A stretch of 64,000 nucleotides of DNA from Tenacibaculum sp. 190130A14a (lineage in GTDB: Bacteria > Bacteroidota > Bacteroidia > Flavobacteriales > Flavobacteriaceae), in assembly GCF_964048965.1 (NCBI RefSeq), contig NZ_OZ040189.1, positions 992,001 through 1,056,000 of the forward strand, given 5' to 3'. Positions 55,269-62,820 of this stretch are shown here, in pieces. Every line of letters starts with the position of its first letter. The first letter of the stretch is position 1. Below the pieces are notes generated by a model that was not told the origin of the DNA, made no database searches, and saw only the letters and a list, made by a program, of their open reading frames with translations. Made by a program: the position numbers and the translations under genes.

Positions 55269-55282
55269 GTGGAGACGCCGAG
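55268..55282. other. Likely left attachment site of an integrative element
   Basis: Read on the minus strand, the 15 bases give CTCGGCGTCTCCACA. This resembles the T-arm and acceptor end of a tRNA/tmRNA-type gene, without the rest of the gene. The integrase gene begins 143 bp further right. This is the picture left by insertion into the 3' end of such a gene; the intact copy should lie beyond the right end of the window. The RNA gene's identity is unsure. Confidence 0.5.
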
Positions 55283-55330
55283 TATTGTTATTTCTATATC
55301 TTGTTATAACTAAAGAATATAATTAACTAT

Positions 55331-55355
55331 AAAACCCTTGTTTATCAAGGGTTTT
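55331..55355. terminator. Terminator-like hairpin at the element's left end
   Basis: AAAACCCTTG (55331-55340) and CAAGGGTTTT (55346-55355) form a perfect 10-bp stem with a 5-nt loop. It insulates the element from the chromosome in either direction. Confidence 0.75.
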
Positions 55356-55398
55356 GTTATATTTGTTTCATATCGAAGTTTTAATAAAATATAACATT

Positions 55399-55419
55399 TT
55401 TGTCAGTGAATTTGTCAGT
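55399..55419 (+). repeat. Tandem 9-bp repeat before the integrase
   Basis: TTTGTCAGT occurs at 55399-55407 and 55411-55419, a 12-bp period, ending 5 bp before the integrase start. It could be an integrase arm-binding or excisionase site. Confidence 0.5.
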
Positions 55420-55424
55420 AAGAT

Positions 55425-56660
55425 ATGAAACATACTTTTTATTTAGATAAAGCAAAATCAGAAAAAAAAACTCTGATTATGTTTTCTTGCAGTTTCAAAT
55501 TAGAAAAAAAGAAATTTGTTTATTCCACAGGAGAAAGTATTCTCCCTGAACATTGGAATAAAGAGACAAACTTACCAAAGTTAAAAGGTCCAAAAAAAGA
55601 TCCCTCTGCTAGAACAATCTCAAATCAATTAAATAGATACTCTAAATACTTTTCTGAAATAGTAAATATTCATAAAAATATTGGAGAACCTCTGACTTCA
55701 CAAAAACTGAAAGACCTTTTTAATAAAGAGTTTAAGAAAGGATATGGTAATATTGGGGATTTTTTTTCAGTATTTGATGATTTTATGAAAGAAAAAATTG
55801 AATTAAAACATTGGTCTCATTCTACTATTAAAAGGTATAAGAATATTAAAAATATTCTGAAAGCTTTTGAAAAAGAAAAGAAGTACAAATTGACTTTTTC
55901 TACAATAAACAATCAGTTTCATAAGAAATTTACTACCTATTGTATGGATGATTTAGGGCATATAAATAATACTTATGCTCGTAATTTAGGACTTTTTAAA
56001 ACATTTATGTATTGGGCTTATGATAATAAAAAAACGATGAAAGATGATTTTAAAAAGTTTAAGAAAGTTGAAAAGGTAATTACAAATCAAGTTGCTTTAA
56101 CCCTAGAAGATTTACAAAAATTATTAAATCATAAATTTAATAATGAGCGATTAGAAAAAGTTAGAGATACTTTTGTGTTTGCTTGTGTTACAGGAATGCG
56201 TTTTGGTGAATTAACAACTATTTCAAAATCATCAATTACAAATGATGCTATAATTTTGAAAGAGGAGAAAGATGAAACAAAGCAAGTACGAGAAATTCCT
56301 TTAAGCTCAATATCTAGAGCGATTTTAGAAAAGTATAACTATAAACTACCTCTAATAACGAATCAAAAACAAAATCAATATATCAAAGAGGTTTTTAAAG
56401 AGCTTGACTACACGTTTGAGGTACAGAAGGTAACAACTAGAGGAAAAGAAAACATAAAAGAAGAAATGCCTTTTTATGAAAGAATTTCTAGTCATACTGC
56501 AAGGCGTACTTTTATAACGATGATGAAAAGAAAAGGTAAAAGTGATAAATTAATAGCTTCTGTTACTGGTCATCGAGATATGAAAACGTTGAATCAATAT
56601 TATCAGGTAAGTACAGATGAAAAGAAAGATGCTATTGACGAAGTTTTTAAAATAGATTAG
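55425..56660 (+). CDS. int: Tyrosine-type site-specific integrase
   Basis: A 411-residue recombinase that inserts and excises the element. An N-terminal arm-binding region (about 1-100) and a SAM-like core-binding domain precede the catalytic domain. The catalytic residues are Arg259 (TGMRFGEL), His357-x-x-Arg360 (SHTARRTF), His383 (GHRD) and Tyr392 or Tyr393 (LNQYYQ). This matches the Bacteroidota conjugative-transposon integrase type. It is the first gene of the element and lies next to the attachment-like site. Confidence 0.94.
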   Translation: MKHTFYLDKAKSEKKTLIMFSCSFKLEKKKFVYSTGESILPEHWNKETNLPKLKGPKKDPSARTISNQLNRYSKYFSEIVNIHKNIGEPLTSQKLKDLFNKEFKKGYGNIGDFFSVFDDFMKEKIELKHWSHSTIKRYKNIKNILKAFEKEKKYKLTFSTINNQFHKKFTTYCMDDLGHINNTYARNLGLFKTFMYWAYDNKKTMKDDFKKFKKVEKVITNQVALTLEDLQKLLNHKFNNERLEKVRDTFVFACVTGMRFGELTTISKSSITNDAIILKEEKDETKQVREIPLSSISRAILEKYNYKLPLITNQKQNQYIKEVFKELDYTFEVQKVTTRGKENIKEEMPFYERISSHTARRTFITMMKRKGKSDKLIASVTGHRDMKTLNQYYQVSTDEKKDAIDEVFKID

Positions 56661-56662
56661 CT

Positions 56663-57247
56663 ATGAAGTACGCAAAAAATCAAACTATTGATAGGATAAA
56701 AATACTAATATTTATACTTGTCTTTTTTGTGTTTTTAATTGTTCTAATTAAGAATCTTAATATTTCTATATATATTAAAGAATTTATTATAGGTGTTGCT
56801 TTTTTATTATTTATTATTTATCTGTTTCTAATGTATTTTGAAGTAAAAAAGGTACAGATGGCAAAAGTTAAGTTACCTAAAAATGATGTTTCAAATATAA
56901 TTAATGACGAGTTAACTTTTCAAAATTTATTTAAGGAATATAAATTTGAAGAGTTTAAACAGAAGGTTTCGGGATTGGAAGTTTTAAATAAAAACTCTTT
57001 GAAAAAAAGAAAATATATTAATGCCGTTCTTTATTACAAATTGATGAATAATAATTATTTATTTGAATGGGTTGAACCTACAACAATTTACCATAAATTT
57101 TCACAAGTTTATTTTGATGTTAAATATCATAATTCTAATTTTTCAAAAAATAAGATTGAAAAAATGACTTTAAAATCTAATAAGGATAGCATGAGTAATG
57201 CAATGAAAGTTTATTATTACGATTTAAAAGTTTTGGGAGATAATTAA
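56663..57247 (+). CDS. Small membrane protein in the element, function unknown
   Basis: No family recognised. The 194 residues begin with two adjacent hydrophobic segments (about 12-31 and 36-55), followed by a soluble, lysine-rich, mostly helical domain. It lies 2 bp after the integrase gene, so it is probably co-transcribed. Confidence 0.65.
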   Translation: MKYAKNQTIDRIKILIFILVFFVFLIVLIKNLNISIYIKEFIIGVAFLLFIIYLFLMYFEVKKVQMAKVKLPKNDVSNIINDELTFQNLFKEYKFEEFKQKVSGLEVLNKNSLKKRKYINAVLYYKLMNNNYLFEWVEPTTIYHKFSQVYFDVKYHNSNFSKNKIEKMTLKSNKDSMSNAMKVYYYDLKVLGDN

Positions 57248-57260
57248 TGCTTTTTTGAGT

Positions 57261-57298
57261 TTCAATTGGTTTCAATTGAATCAATTGAACTGTTTTTT
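57261..57298. promoter_or_regulatory. Repeat and palindrome cluster before the excisionase-like gene
   Basis: TTCAATTG (57261-57268) is followed by a perfect 9-1-9 palindrome TTCAATTGAATCAATTGAA (57271-57289), then a T run. It may be an operator or a weak terminator. Confidence 0.5.
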
Positions 57299-57354
57299 AT
57301 AGCTTAAAGTGTTATTTAACTACACCTTTGTGGCATAACTCAAAATGTCATAAA

Positions 57355-57627
57355 ATGGAAAATCCTTTTGAAAAAATAACTTATCAATTAGAGAAATTAA
57401 CTTTATCTATTGAAGAACTAAAAGAAGTTAGTAGGACAGAAAAAGAAGATAAAATATATTCTGTAGAGGAAGCTTCTGAAATTACAAAATGCTCTAAACA
57501 AACTATTAGAAGTCTAGTTAAACGAGGTATTATAAAAGGCACACGAATTGGTAGAAGAATTTTAATTCCACATGAGGAATTATTTAACTCTATGAACGAA
57601 GTGAAATCGTTGAAATACAAGCGATAG
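57355..57627 (+). CDS. Excisionase-like helix-turn-helix protein
   Basis: From the ATG at 57355 it has 90 residues. An N-terminal coiled segment (QLEKLTLSIEELKEV) precedes a MerR/Xis-type HTH domain (YSVEEASEITKCSKQTIRSL with RIGRRILIPHEEL). Small proteins of this type control excision and copy genes of Bacteroidota mobile elements. The next start follows directly after its stop codon. Confidence 0.88.
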   Translation: MENPFEKITYQLEKLTLSIEELKEVSRTEKEDKIYSVEEASEITKCSKQTIRSLVKRGIIKGTRIGRRILIPHEELFNSMNEVKSLKYKR

Positions 57628-58035
57628 ATGAAAAGTTTAGAGCCAAGTTATTACTCAATAATTCCCGCACCTGTAAGGTATGATAAGCGTTTAACCCCAA
57701 ATGCTAAAATATTGTATGCAGAAATAACCTCATTAACTAATCAATTAGGATTTTGTTATGCGAGTAACAAGTACTTTCAAGATTTATATCAAGTTTCAAA
57801 GCAATCAATAAATACCTGGTTAAAACAGCTTGAAGAATACGGGTATATTAAACGGCATATTTATCGTGATAGAGGTAGTAAACAAATCTTGAATAGGTAT
57901 ATAACAATTTTTGAAAAGCCTATACAAGTAAACTTTAATAGGTCTATACAAGAAATCTTTACAGATAATAATAAAGCTTTAAATAATAAATTTAATAATT
58001 TAAAAAAGAGAAGTTTAAATCCTAGAAAATCATGA
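57628..58035 (+). CDS. Helix-turn-helix protein, replication-initiation type
   Basis: A 135-residue DNA-binding protein. YYSIIPAPVRYDKRLTPNAKILYAEI is the HTH_36/RepA_N-like start found in plasmid and element proteins. SKQSINTWLKQLEEYGYIKR is the winged-helix recognition part. It begins right after the excisionase-like gene, and its stop overlaps a small start (ATG at 58032). It is probably a replication or regulation gene of the element. Confidence 0.8.
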   Translation: MKSLEPSYYSIIPAPVRYDKRLTPNAKILYAEITSLTNQLGFCYASNKYFQDLYQVSKQSINTWLKQLEEYGYIKRHIYRDRGSKQILNRYITIFEKPIQVNFNRSIQEIFTDNNKALNNKFNNLKKRSLNPRKS

Positions 58036-58121
58036 AAGCAGGGCAAAAATTAAAAATTCAAATGGGGTTTGAATTAGATGAAGAAAAAAAAAAGAGTTGC
58101 GCGAGAAAAAAAAGAAATTGA
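58032..58121 (+). CDS. Small overlapping frame, possibly the start of the DnaC-like protein
   Basis: A 29-codon frame (MKAGQKLKIQMGFELDEEKK...) has its ATG overlapping the previous stop and runs through a 10-A tract (58084-58093). In the neighbouring frame the DnaC-like gene continues with KKKKRVAREKK. A slip on the A tract would join the two. It may instead be a leader peptide or noise. Confidence 0.3.
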   Translation: MKAGQKLKIQMGFELDEEKKKSCARKKRN

Positions 58122-58773
58122 ACGGAATGTAGAATATTTCATAAAAATTTCTAAGTCTAAAATTAATACTAATCAGAAAATGAATACAGAAGAATTTAAA
58201 AATGTATTTTGGAAAATAGCGAATGAGTATTTTTCAAAATTAAATAGAGAATTTATAGTTGATGATAACAACAAGGACTTCCTACATCTTTTGTCGTTAT
58301 ATTTTTCAGAAAACCAAGATTTTGAAACAATTGCTGGCGGAGAAATAAGGAAGGGACTATTAATCTATGGTTCTTGCGGAACAGGTAAATCCTCAATTTT
58401 TGATATAATTCAAAATATTAGTAAAAGATACGGTTTAAAATCTTTTTGGTTTAAAAATGTTTCTGTTCATCAAGTAATAACCGATTATAATACACAGGGA
58501 GAGGAAATAGTAAAAATATATACTAGAGGAAAGATACATTTTGATGATTTAGGGGCAGAAAAAGAAGCGAATAGTTGGGGGATTCGTGAAAAATTGATGA
58601 TTAGAATTTTAGAAACACGATACAACCTTTTTAAAGAAAAAGGGATTAAAACATATATAACAACAAATTTATCACTTGAAGAATTAAAAAAAATCTATGG
58701 TATGCGTGTCTACGATAGATTATTTGAAATGTTCAATTTTCTAGAGTTAAACGGAAGCTCTAGAAGATACTAA
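58078..58773 (+). CDS. DnaC/IstB-like AAA+ ATPase
   Basis: A 231-residue ATPase resembling helicase loaders. A basic N-terminus precedes a helical region. Walker A is GSCGTGKS (residues 98-105), Walker B IHFDDLGAE, sensor I TYITTNLS, and an arginine finger may be in MRVYDRLFEM. Such loaders serve replication or transposition of elements. It sits next to the HTH replication-type gene. The A10 tract at its start raises a frameshift question. Confidence 0.85.
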   Translation: MKKKKRVAREKKEIERNVEYFIKISKSKINTNQKMNTEEFKNVFWKIANEYFSKLNREFIVDDNNKDFLHLLSLYFSENQDFETIAGGEIRKGLLIYGSCGTGKSSIFDIIQNISKRYGLKSFWFKNVSVHQVITDYNTQGEEIVKIYTRGKIHFDDLGAEKEANSWGIREKLMIRILETRYNLFKEKGIKTYITTNLSLEELKKIYGMRVYDRLFEMFNFLELNGSSRRY

Positions 58774-59139
58774 AGTATAATTATCTAATTGGTCAATTAT
58801 AGGTTTAGATAAATAGCTGTAAATCTAAATATCTATTTAACAAATTAGTTATTTATGTATTTATCTAATTCTCTGAATATTTAAAAGACTATATAGATAA
58901 GTGTCACTTTTAAAGACTTTCGCAACTTTTACTTTGGATTAATACACATATTTTTCATAGATGATATACTCATATGCTTTCGTTTAAAAAATGCTAAGAA
59001 AAACCTGTTTTTATTTTTTTGCAAGTTGTGTTTTCGCAAAGCGAATGAAAACAAATCTTGCCCCTTTTTATCAAGGGGAGAGTAAAAAAATCTCCCAAGT
59101 CGATTTTTAAAAATTAAAGGTAAAGCATCAATATAGCTT
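58774..59139. other. Gene-free region before the MobC-like gene: iteron-like and oriT-like signals
   Basis: No gene seen. At the left, ATCTA/TAGAT units recur at least six times between about 58783 and 58900. At the right, three hairpins are packed in 59033-59096. This fits an origin of transfer (and possibly replication) upstream of a relaxosome protein gene. Confidence 0.5.
59033..59096. other. Hairpin cluster, oriT candidate
   Basis: Stems are TTCGC/GCGAA (59033-59045), CCCCTT/AAGGGG (59061-59078) and GGGAGA/TCTCCC (59076-59096). The last two share bases, so they are alternatives. The location just before mobC supports an origin of transfer. Confidence 0.5.
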
Positions 59140-59637
59140 ATGAAATACTCAAAAGAACAGAGAAAATTAATTGCAAAAAAAGCTGTTGAAGAAAACAACG
59201 TAGCTAAAATTTCTGCTGAATATGGTTTGAATCAAAGTACTGTTTACAGATATATTGAAAAGTTAAGAAATAATGATAATAGAAAAAATCATTTAAGTAT
59301 ATCATTCACAGATAAAGAATATGAAAAATTAGTTAGTAAAGCTAAAGATTTAGGTTATGAAAAAAACTATGCTTACTACATAAGAAAAATGCTTTTCGAT
59401 AAAAATAGAATAATGGTTAATCCTAAAGTATTAATTGATGAATTGTATCTATTAAGAGCTGAGATAAATAAAATTGGTTCTAATGTAAATCAGATAGCTA
59501 ATTACACAAATTTTTTAGGTAACAGAAACAGTATAGAAACTCAATTTTATGTACGCTATTCTGAACTACAAATTGAATTTGAAAAGCAAGTAAATGAAGC
59601 TAGAAAAAATATAGATGATATTTTATCTAAGATATGA
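59140..59637 (+). CDS. MobC-like relaxosome protein
   Basis: A 165-residue DNA-binding protein. The N-terminus is a small HTH (NVAKISAEYGLNQSTVYRYI). The central part matches bacterial mobilisation protein MobC, ending in the signature EINKIGSNVNQIANYTN. MobC opens the nick site for a relaxase. No relaxase gene follows in this window, which is unusual, so the partner may lie elsewhere in the element or be supplied in trans. Confidence 0.8.
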   Translation: MKYSKEQRKLIAKKAVEENNVAKISAEYGLNQSTVYRYIEKLRNNDNRKNHLSISFTDKEYEKLVSKAKDLGYEKNYAYYIRKMLFDKNRIMVNPKVLIDELYLLRAEINKIGSNVNQIANYTNFLGNRNSIETQFYVRYSELQIEFEKQVNEARKNIDDILSKI

Positions 59638-59724
59638 CGATTCTTATAGTTTTTTTGAAAGTACAATTTGAAAAAAATATGTTTTCTAAATTGAACACCA
59701 GAAATGCTTTTTGGTCAAATAAAG

Positions 59725-59904
59725 TTATCTAGTGATTTTTATTATAAAGTTTCCTTTGTTTGTTGATTCGCTTTTATTTTTAGATAATTTTAATTCCTTA
59801 CTTAAAGATATAAACGACAATATCCTTTCATATGGTGTTAATGACAAAAACTGGTCTAACTGCCTTTGGTTGCTTTCTTCTTTAGTTTCAAAACGGACTT
59901 TCAT
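59725..59904 (-). CDS. Small conserved flavobacterial protein, unknown function
   Basis: A 59-residue protein starting KVRFETKEESNQRQLDQF and ending GNFIIKITR. I recall similar small proteins (start with K-x-x-FETKEESN-x-RQ and end with NFII-x-I) in Flavobacteriaceae, often next to a nucleotidyltransferase-type gene in a two-gene unit. Here no such partner follows; only a stop-free stretch without match is seen downstream. It may be an orphan of a broken pair. A frame on the opposite strand (59732-59917) looks like its shadow. Confidence 0.6.
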   Translation of the reverse strand: MKVRFETKEESNQRQLDQFLSLTPYERILSFISLSKELKLSKNKSESTNKGNFIIKITR

Positions 59905-60052
59905 ATTAGCGATTTAATACAAATATAGTGTTTAATAGGAAGTTTTAAATAGGTTTGGTTTCAGATATTTTAGTGCTATAATAATAGAAAAAACGTAAGT
60001 TTGTAACAAACTAAATAATATAAGAGAATACATAAATTAACATAAAATACAC

Positions 60053-60206
60053 AGCGTTTAGCTTTTGATTTGGAACTAGGAAATCGCCAATTTTTTAAAT
60101 CCTCCACATTCAAAACTAAGACGCCCACGTACTGCGTGGGCTGTTCTTGTTTGGAGGAAAGGGTGTTTGGCGATACCACTAGTTCATCAAGTTTCAGTTC
60201 CACGCT
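60053..60206. repeat. 154-bp nested palindrome (long imperfect hairpin)
   Basis: Six concentric inverted-repeat pairs: AGCGT/ACGCT (60053-60057, 60202-60206), TTGAT/ATCAA (60065-60069, 60186-60190), GAACTAG/CTAGTTC (60073-60079, 60179-60185), ATCGCCAA/TTGGCGAT (60083-60090, 60167-60174), CCTCCA/TGGAGG (60101-60106, 60152-60157), GCCCACG/CGTGGGC (60123-60129, 60135-60141). All centre near 60129. It could be a structured RNA, a fold-back/MITE-like element or a single-strand recombination site. Its nature is unknown. Confidence 0.75.
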
Positions 60207-60222
60207 TTTTTTATACTCCAAA

Positions 60223-60561
60223 ATGAAACAAATAGGACAAATTTCAAATAGTACTGCAACAAAAAAAGATAATGAAATGCTTTCTGATTATTGGAAAGTA
60301 AAAAGCAAAAACGATATCGAAGGTTTTGTTTTTTCAGATAACGAGTTTTTAAAAAGATATTCTAATAACAAGAGTTTCTTAAGTTTAAAAAGTATAGAAA
60401 CATTTGCTGTTTATCGAGTTTCTAAATGTGATGTATGTCTAGATTCTTTTAACATAATTATCAATGACAGAAACCATCTAAGAGAATTTCTTCAATCTAA
60501 AATTAAATGTTGTCGTGTTTGCAAACTTTACCAATCTTCAATAGAAACAATTACAAAATAA
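60223..60561 (+). CDS. Small protein with four-cysteine motif, function unknown
   Basis: From the ATG at 60223 it has 112 residues; an upstream extension to 60070 would read through the palindrome and is rejected. It is soluble and charged. Cys pairs CDVC and CCRVC near the C-terminus could bind zinc. No family recognised. It begins 17 bp after the nested palindrome and may be regulated by it. Confidence 0.55.
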   Translation: MKQIGQISNSTATKKDNEMLSDYWKVKSKNDIEGFVFSDNEFLKRYSNNKSFLSLKSIETFAVYRVSKCDVCLDSFNIIINDRNHLREFLQSKIKCCRVCKLYQSSIETITK

Positions 60562-60586
60562 TTTTTAACAACTAAAACAACCAATT

Positions 60587-61150
60587 ATGAAAATCAATTT
60601 ATCCTCATTAACAATCTTTTTATTCGTATTAATGACATCTTGTAGTTCTGATAAACTTACTAAAGAAAAAGTAAGAGAACTCTACAAAGAATGTTATGAA
60701 AAAGGAGAAACCCAATATGCAGAAAAAAAGATAGTACTTGGAAACAAAACTGTACTAAATAAAAAGTTAAATCCTCAAAATACTGAAGAAAACTATAATA
60801 AATTAAAGGCGCAAGGCTTGATTAGTTTTGAAAAATTAACAACATCTTTTATGGGGTATCCAGAGTATAATATTTCACTAACAGAAAAAGGGAAAAGCTA
60901 TATTTCACAAACAATAAAAAAAGGAGCTTGGACTACAACTATGATGAAATGTTTCTCATTGGAATTAGATGAAATAAAAGAAATTCACGAAATTCCAGAA
61001 AAAAATATAGCTACAATAAAAGTTACTTTTAAAAAAGTTAATAAAACACCTTTCATTATTTTAATGAGTGAGAAATCAAATAATAATGAAGTAATTGAAA
61101 AAACTATTGGTTTGAAAAAAACAAACGAAGGATGGAAATTGTGTGATTAG
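60587..61150 (+). CDS. Lipoprotein, function unknown
   Basis: A 187-residue lipoprotein (LMTSC, Cys19). The mature part has a KEKVRELYKECYEKGETQYAE helix, NYNKLKAQGLISFEK and a beta-rich C-terminus (KNIATIKVTFKKVNKTPFII, IGLKKTNEGWKLCD). Similar lipoproteins occur in Bacteroidota but I cannot name a role. It is 25 bp after the small Cys-motif gene. Confidence 0.65.
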   Translation: MKINLSSLTIFLFVLMTSCSSDKLTKEKVRELYKECYEKGETQYAEKKIVLGNKTVLNKKLNPQNTEENYNKLKAQGLISFEKLTTSFMGYPEYNISLTEKGKSYISQTIKKGAWTTTMMKCFSLELDEIKEIHEIPEKNIATIKVTFKKVNKTPFIILMSEKSNNNEVIEKTIGLKKTNEGWKLCD

Positions 61151-61346
61151 AAACCAATAATACTTTAGAACTCGCTTACGCTCGATATTTTTATTTTCAG
61201 TGAAACAAGTTTAACTAAAAATAAAAATAGTCGGGCTTTTTATTACAGCTTTAGTTTTTTACTGTAGCTGTGTTTATTTTAATACTCATTTAGTGAGATA
61301 TTAAATAAATACTTCTAAATTAGCACCTGAATTTAAATATTCAAAG
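61151..61346. other. Gene-free spacer with inverted repeats before the restriction cargo
   Basis: Inverted repeats TATTTTTATTTT/AAAATAAAAATA (about 61188-61229) and ACAGCT/AGCTGT (61245-61250, 61266-61271) are present. They may separate the lipoprotein transcript from the restriction genes. Confidence 0.35.
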
Positions 61347-61553
61347 ATGAACCGAATTAAAGTGGTTTTAGAACAGAAAGGAATAAAACAAAAATGGTTA
61401 GCAGAACAGCTAGGTAAGAGTTATAATATGGTAAACTCTTATGCTCAGAATAGACGACAACCAAGTATTGAATGTTTGTATGAAATTGCTGAAATATTAA
61501 CTATTGATGTAAAAGATTTAATAGTTTCAAGCAGAAATAAGAATGAAAAATAG
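61347..61553 (+). CDS. XRE-family HTH protein, controller-like
   Basis: A 68-residue DNA-binding protein (GIKQKWLAEQLGKSYNMVNS and RRQPSIECLYEIAEIL), almost the whole of it an XRE-type HTH. It overlaps the methyltransferase start by 11 bp, in the manner of a C protein controlling a restriction-modification operon, where it would time methylase before nuclease expression. C-box sites are not obvious upstream. Confidence 0.88.
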   Translation: MNRIKVVLEQKGIKQKWLAEQLGKSYNMVNSYAQNRRQPSIECLYEIAEILTIDVKDLIVSSRNKNEK

Positions 61554-62820
61554 ATTAAATGTAATAGACTTATTTTCAGGATGTGGGGGGTTGAGTGAAG
61601 GTTTGCTTCAGTCAAAGAAATTTGACCTAGTTGCTCATGTAGAATGGGAATTACCTATGGTTGAAACTCTAAGAAATAGATTAGTTAGTAAATGGAATCA
61701 CACTAACGAAGAAGCAAAAAAAAGAGTAGTTTTTTTTGATATTCAAAAAACAGAAGAATTAATAAATGGTAATTGGAATGATGAAACAGTTAAAAAATAT
61801 GCTTCTAAAAATGATTCTCTGATTATTAATAAAGGGTTAAGAGGATTAATTAGTAATAAGAAAATAGATGTTATTGTTGGTGGTCCACCATGCCAAGCAT
61901 ATTCTATTCATGGAAGAGCAACAGACCCTAATTCAATGAATGACGATTATCGTAATTATCTTTTTGAAAGTTTTGCTCACATTGTAAATGATTTTCAACC
62001 TAAAGTATTTGTCTTTGAAAATGTCCCGGGTATTTTAAGTTCTAATCCTGGAGGTGTACCTATAACAGAAAGAATCTCAAAAGCATTTAATAAAATAGGA
62101 TATAAAATACTAGATTCAAAAAACTTAAAAGATTCTGTATTTGATTGTTCTGAATATAATGTACCCCAAAATAGAAAAAGAGTTTTAATTATAGGAATTA
62201 AAAAAGATTCTAAATTAAAATTAAGCGATTTTTATGAAGCTATAAAAAGTAGAAGTAATAAAAACAATAAAAAGACTGTAAGAGATGCAATTGGTTTTTT
62301 GCCTGCTATTTACCCTTTAAAAAAACCAAAAAAAGTAGGTAGAAAAAATGTTTCTCATTATTCATTAGACAATAGTGTTTTACAGCATACACCTAGATAT
62401 AATAACTTAAGAGATATCAATATTTTTAAAGAGTGGGTCACAAATAAAATGAATTATATATCTCATCAAGAGAAAATTGAATTTTACTATAAGAAAACAA
62501 ACAAAAAAACTTTATACAGTAAGTACAGGAGTTTGGAATGGGATAAACCTTCTTATACTATTGTGGCTCATTTGCAAAAAGATGGATTAACATTTATCCA
62601 CCCTGATGCGGAGCAAGCTAGGAGTATAACTATTAGAGAGGCAGCATTATTAATGACTTTTCCTTTAGATTATAAATTTTTGGGTTCAAATGCCTACTGT
62701 TACAAGATGATAGGTAACGCTGTTCCTGTTGAATTTGCCAAGATAGTAGGTGAATCTGTATACAAAGTATTTTCTAAAACAGAAATAATAAAAGAGTATG
62801 AATGTATTGATAGCGTGTGA
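61543..62820 (+). CDS. DNA (cytosine-5) methyltransferase
   Basis: A 425-residue enzyme transferring methyl groups to C5 of cytosine in DNA. Motif I is DLFSGCGG (from residue 9), motif IV GGPPCQAYS with catalytic Cys117, motif VI FENVPG, and motif VIII QNRKRVLI. Motif IX appears as TIREAALLMTFP and X as GNAVPVEFAKIVGE. The target-recognition part between VIII and IX is about 130 residues and gives no clue to the site. It overlaps the next gene by 23 bp, and the HTH gene overlaps it by 11 bp, so the cargo is one operon. Confidence 0.95.
   Translation: MKNRLNVIDLFSGCGGLSEGLLQSKKFDLVAHVEWELPMVETLRNRLVSKWNHTNEEAKKRVVFFDIQKTEELINGNWNDETVKKYASKNDSLIINKGLRGLISNKKIDVIVGGPPCQAYSIHGRATDPNSMNDDYRNYLFESFAHIVNDFQPKVFVFENVPGILSSNPGGVPITERISKAFNKIGYKILDSKNLKDSVFDCSEYNVPQNRKRVLIIGIKKDSKLKLSDFYEAIKSRSNKNNKKTVRDAIGFLPAIYPLKKPKKVGRKNVSHYSLDNSVLQHTPRYNNLRDINIFKEWVTNKMNYISHQEKIEFYYKKTNKKTLYSKYRSLEWDKPSYTIVAHLQKDGLTFIHPDAEQARSITIREAALLMTFPLDYKFLGSNAYCYKMIGNAVPVEFAKIVGESVYKVFSKTEIIKEYECIDSV

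Noticed and set aside
55268..55330. Complete tRNA or tmRNA gene at the element boundary
   Set aside because: Only the apparent 3' end fits; no cloverleaf or full RNA can be drawn from the following bases.
59976..60221. 81-codon minus-strand frame through the nested palindrome
   Set aside because: Its start has a protein-like look, but most of it reads through inverted repeats and it ends in a low-complexity hydrophobic stretch. I prefer the structural reading, with some doubt.
60070..60222. Upstream extension of the small Cys-motif protein
   Set aside because: It would translate the palindrome; the ATG at 60223 gives a compact protein.
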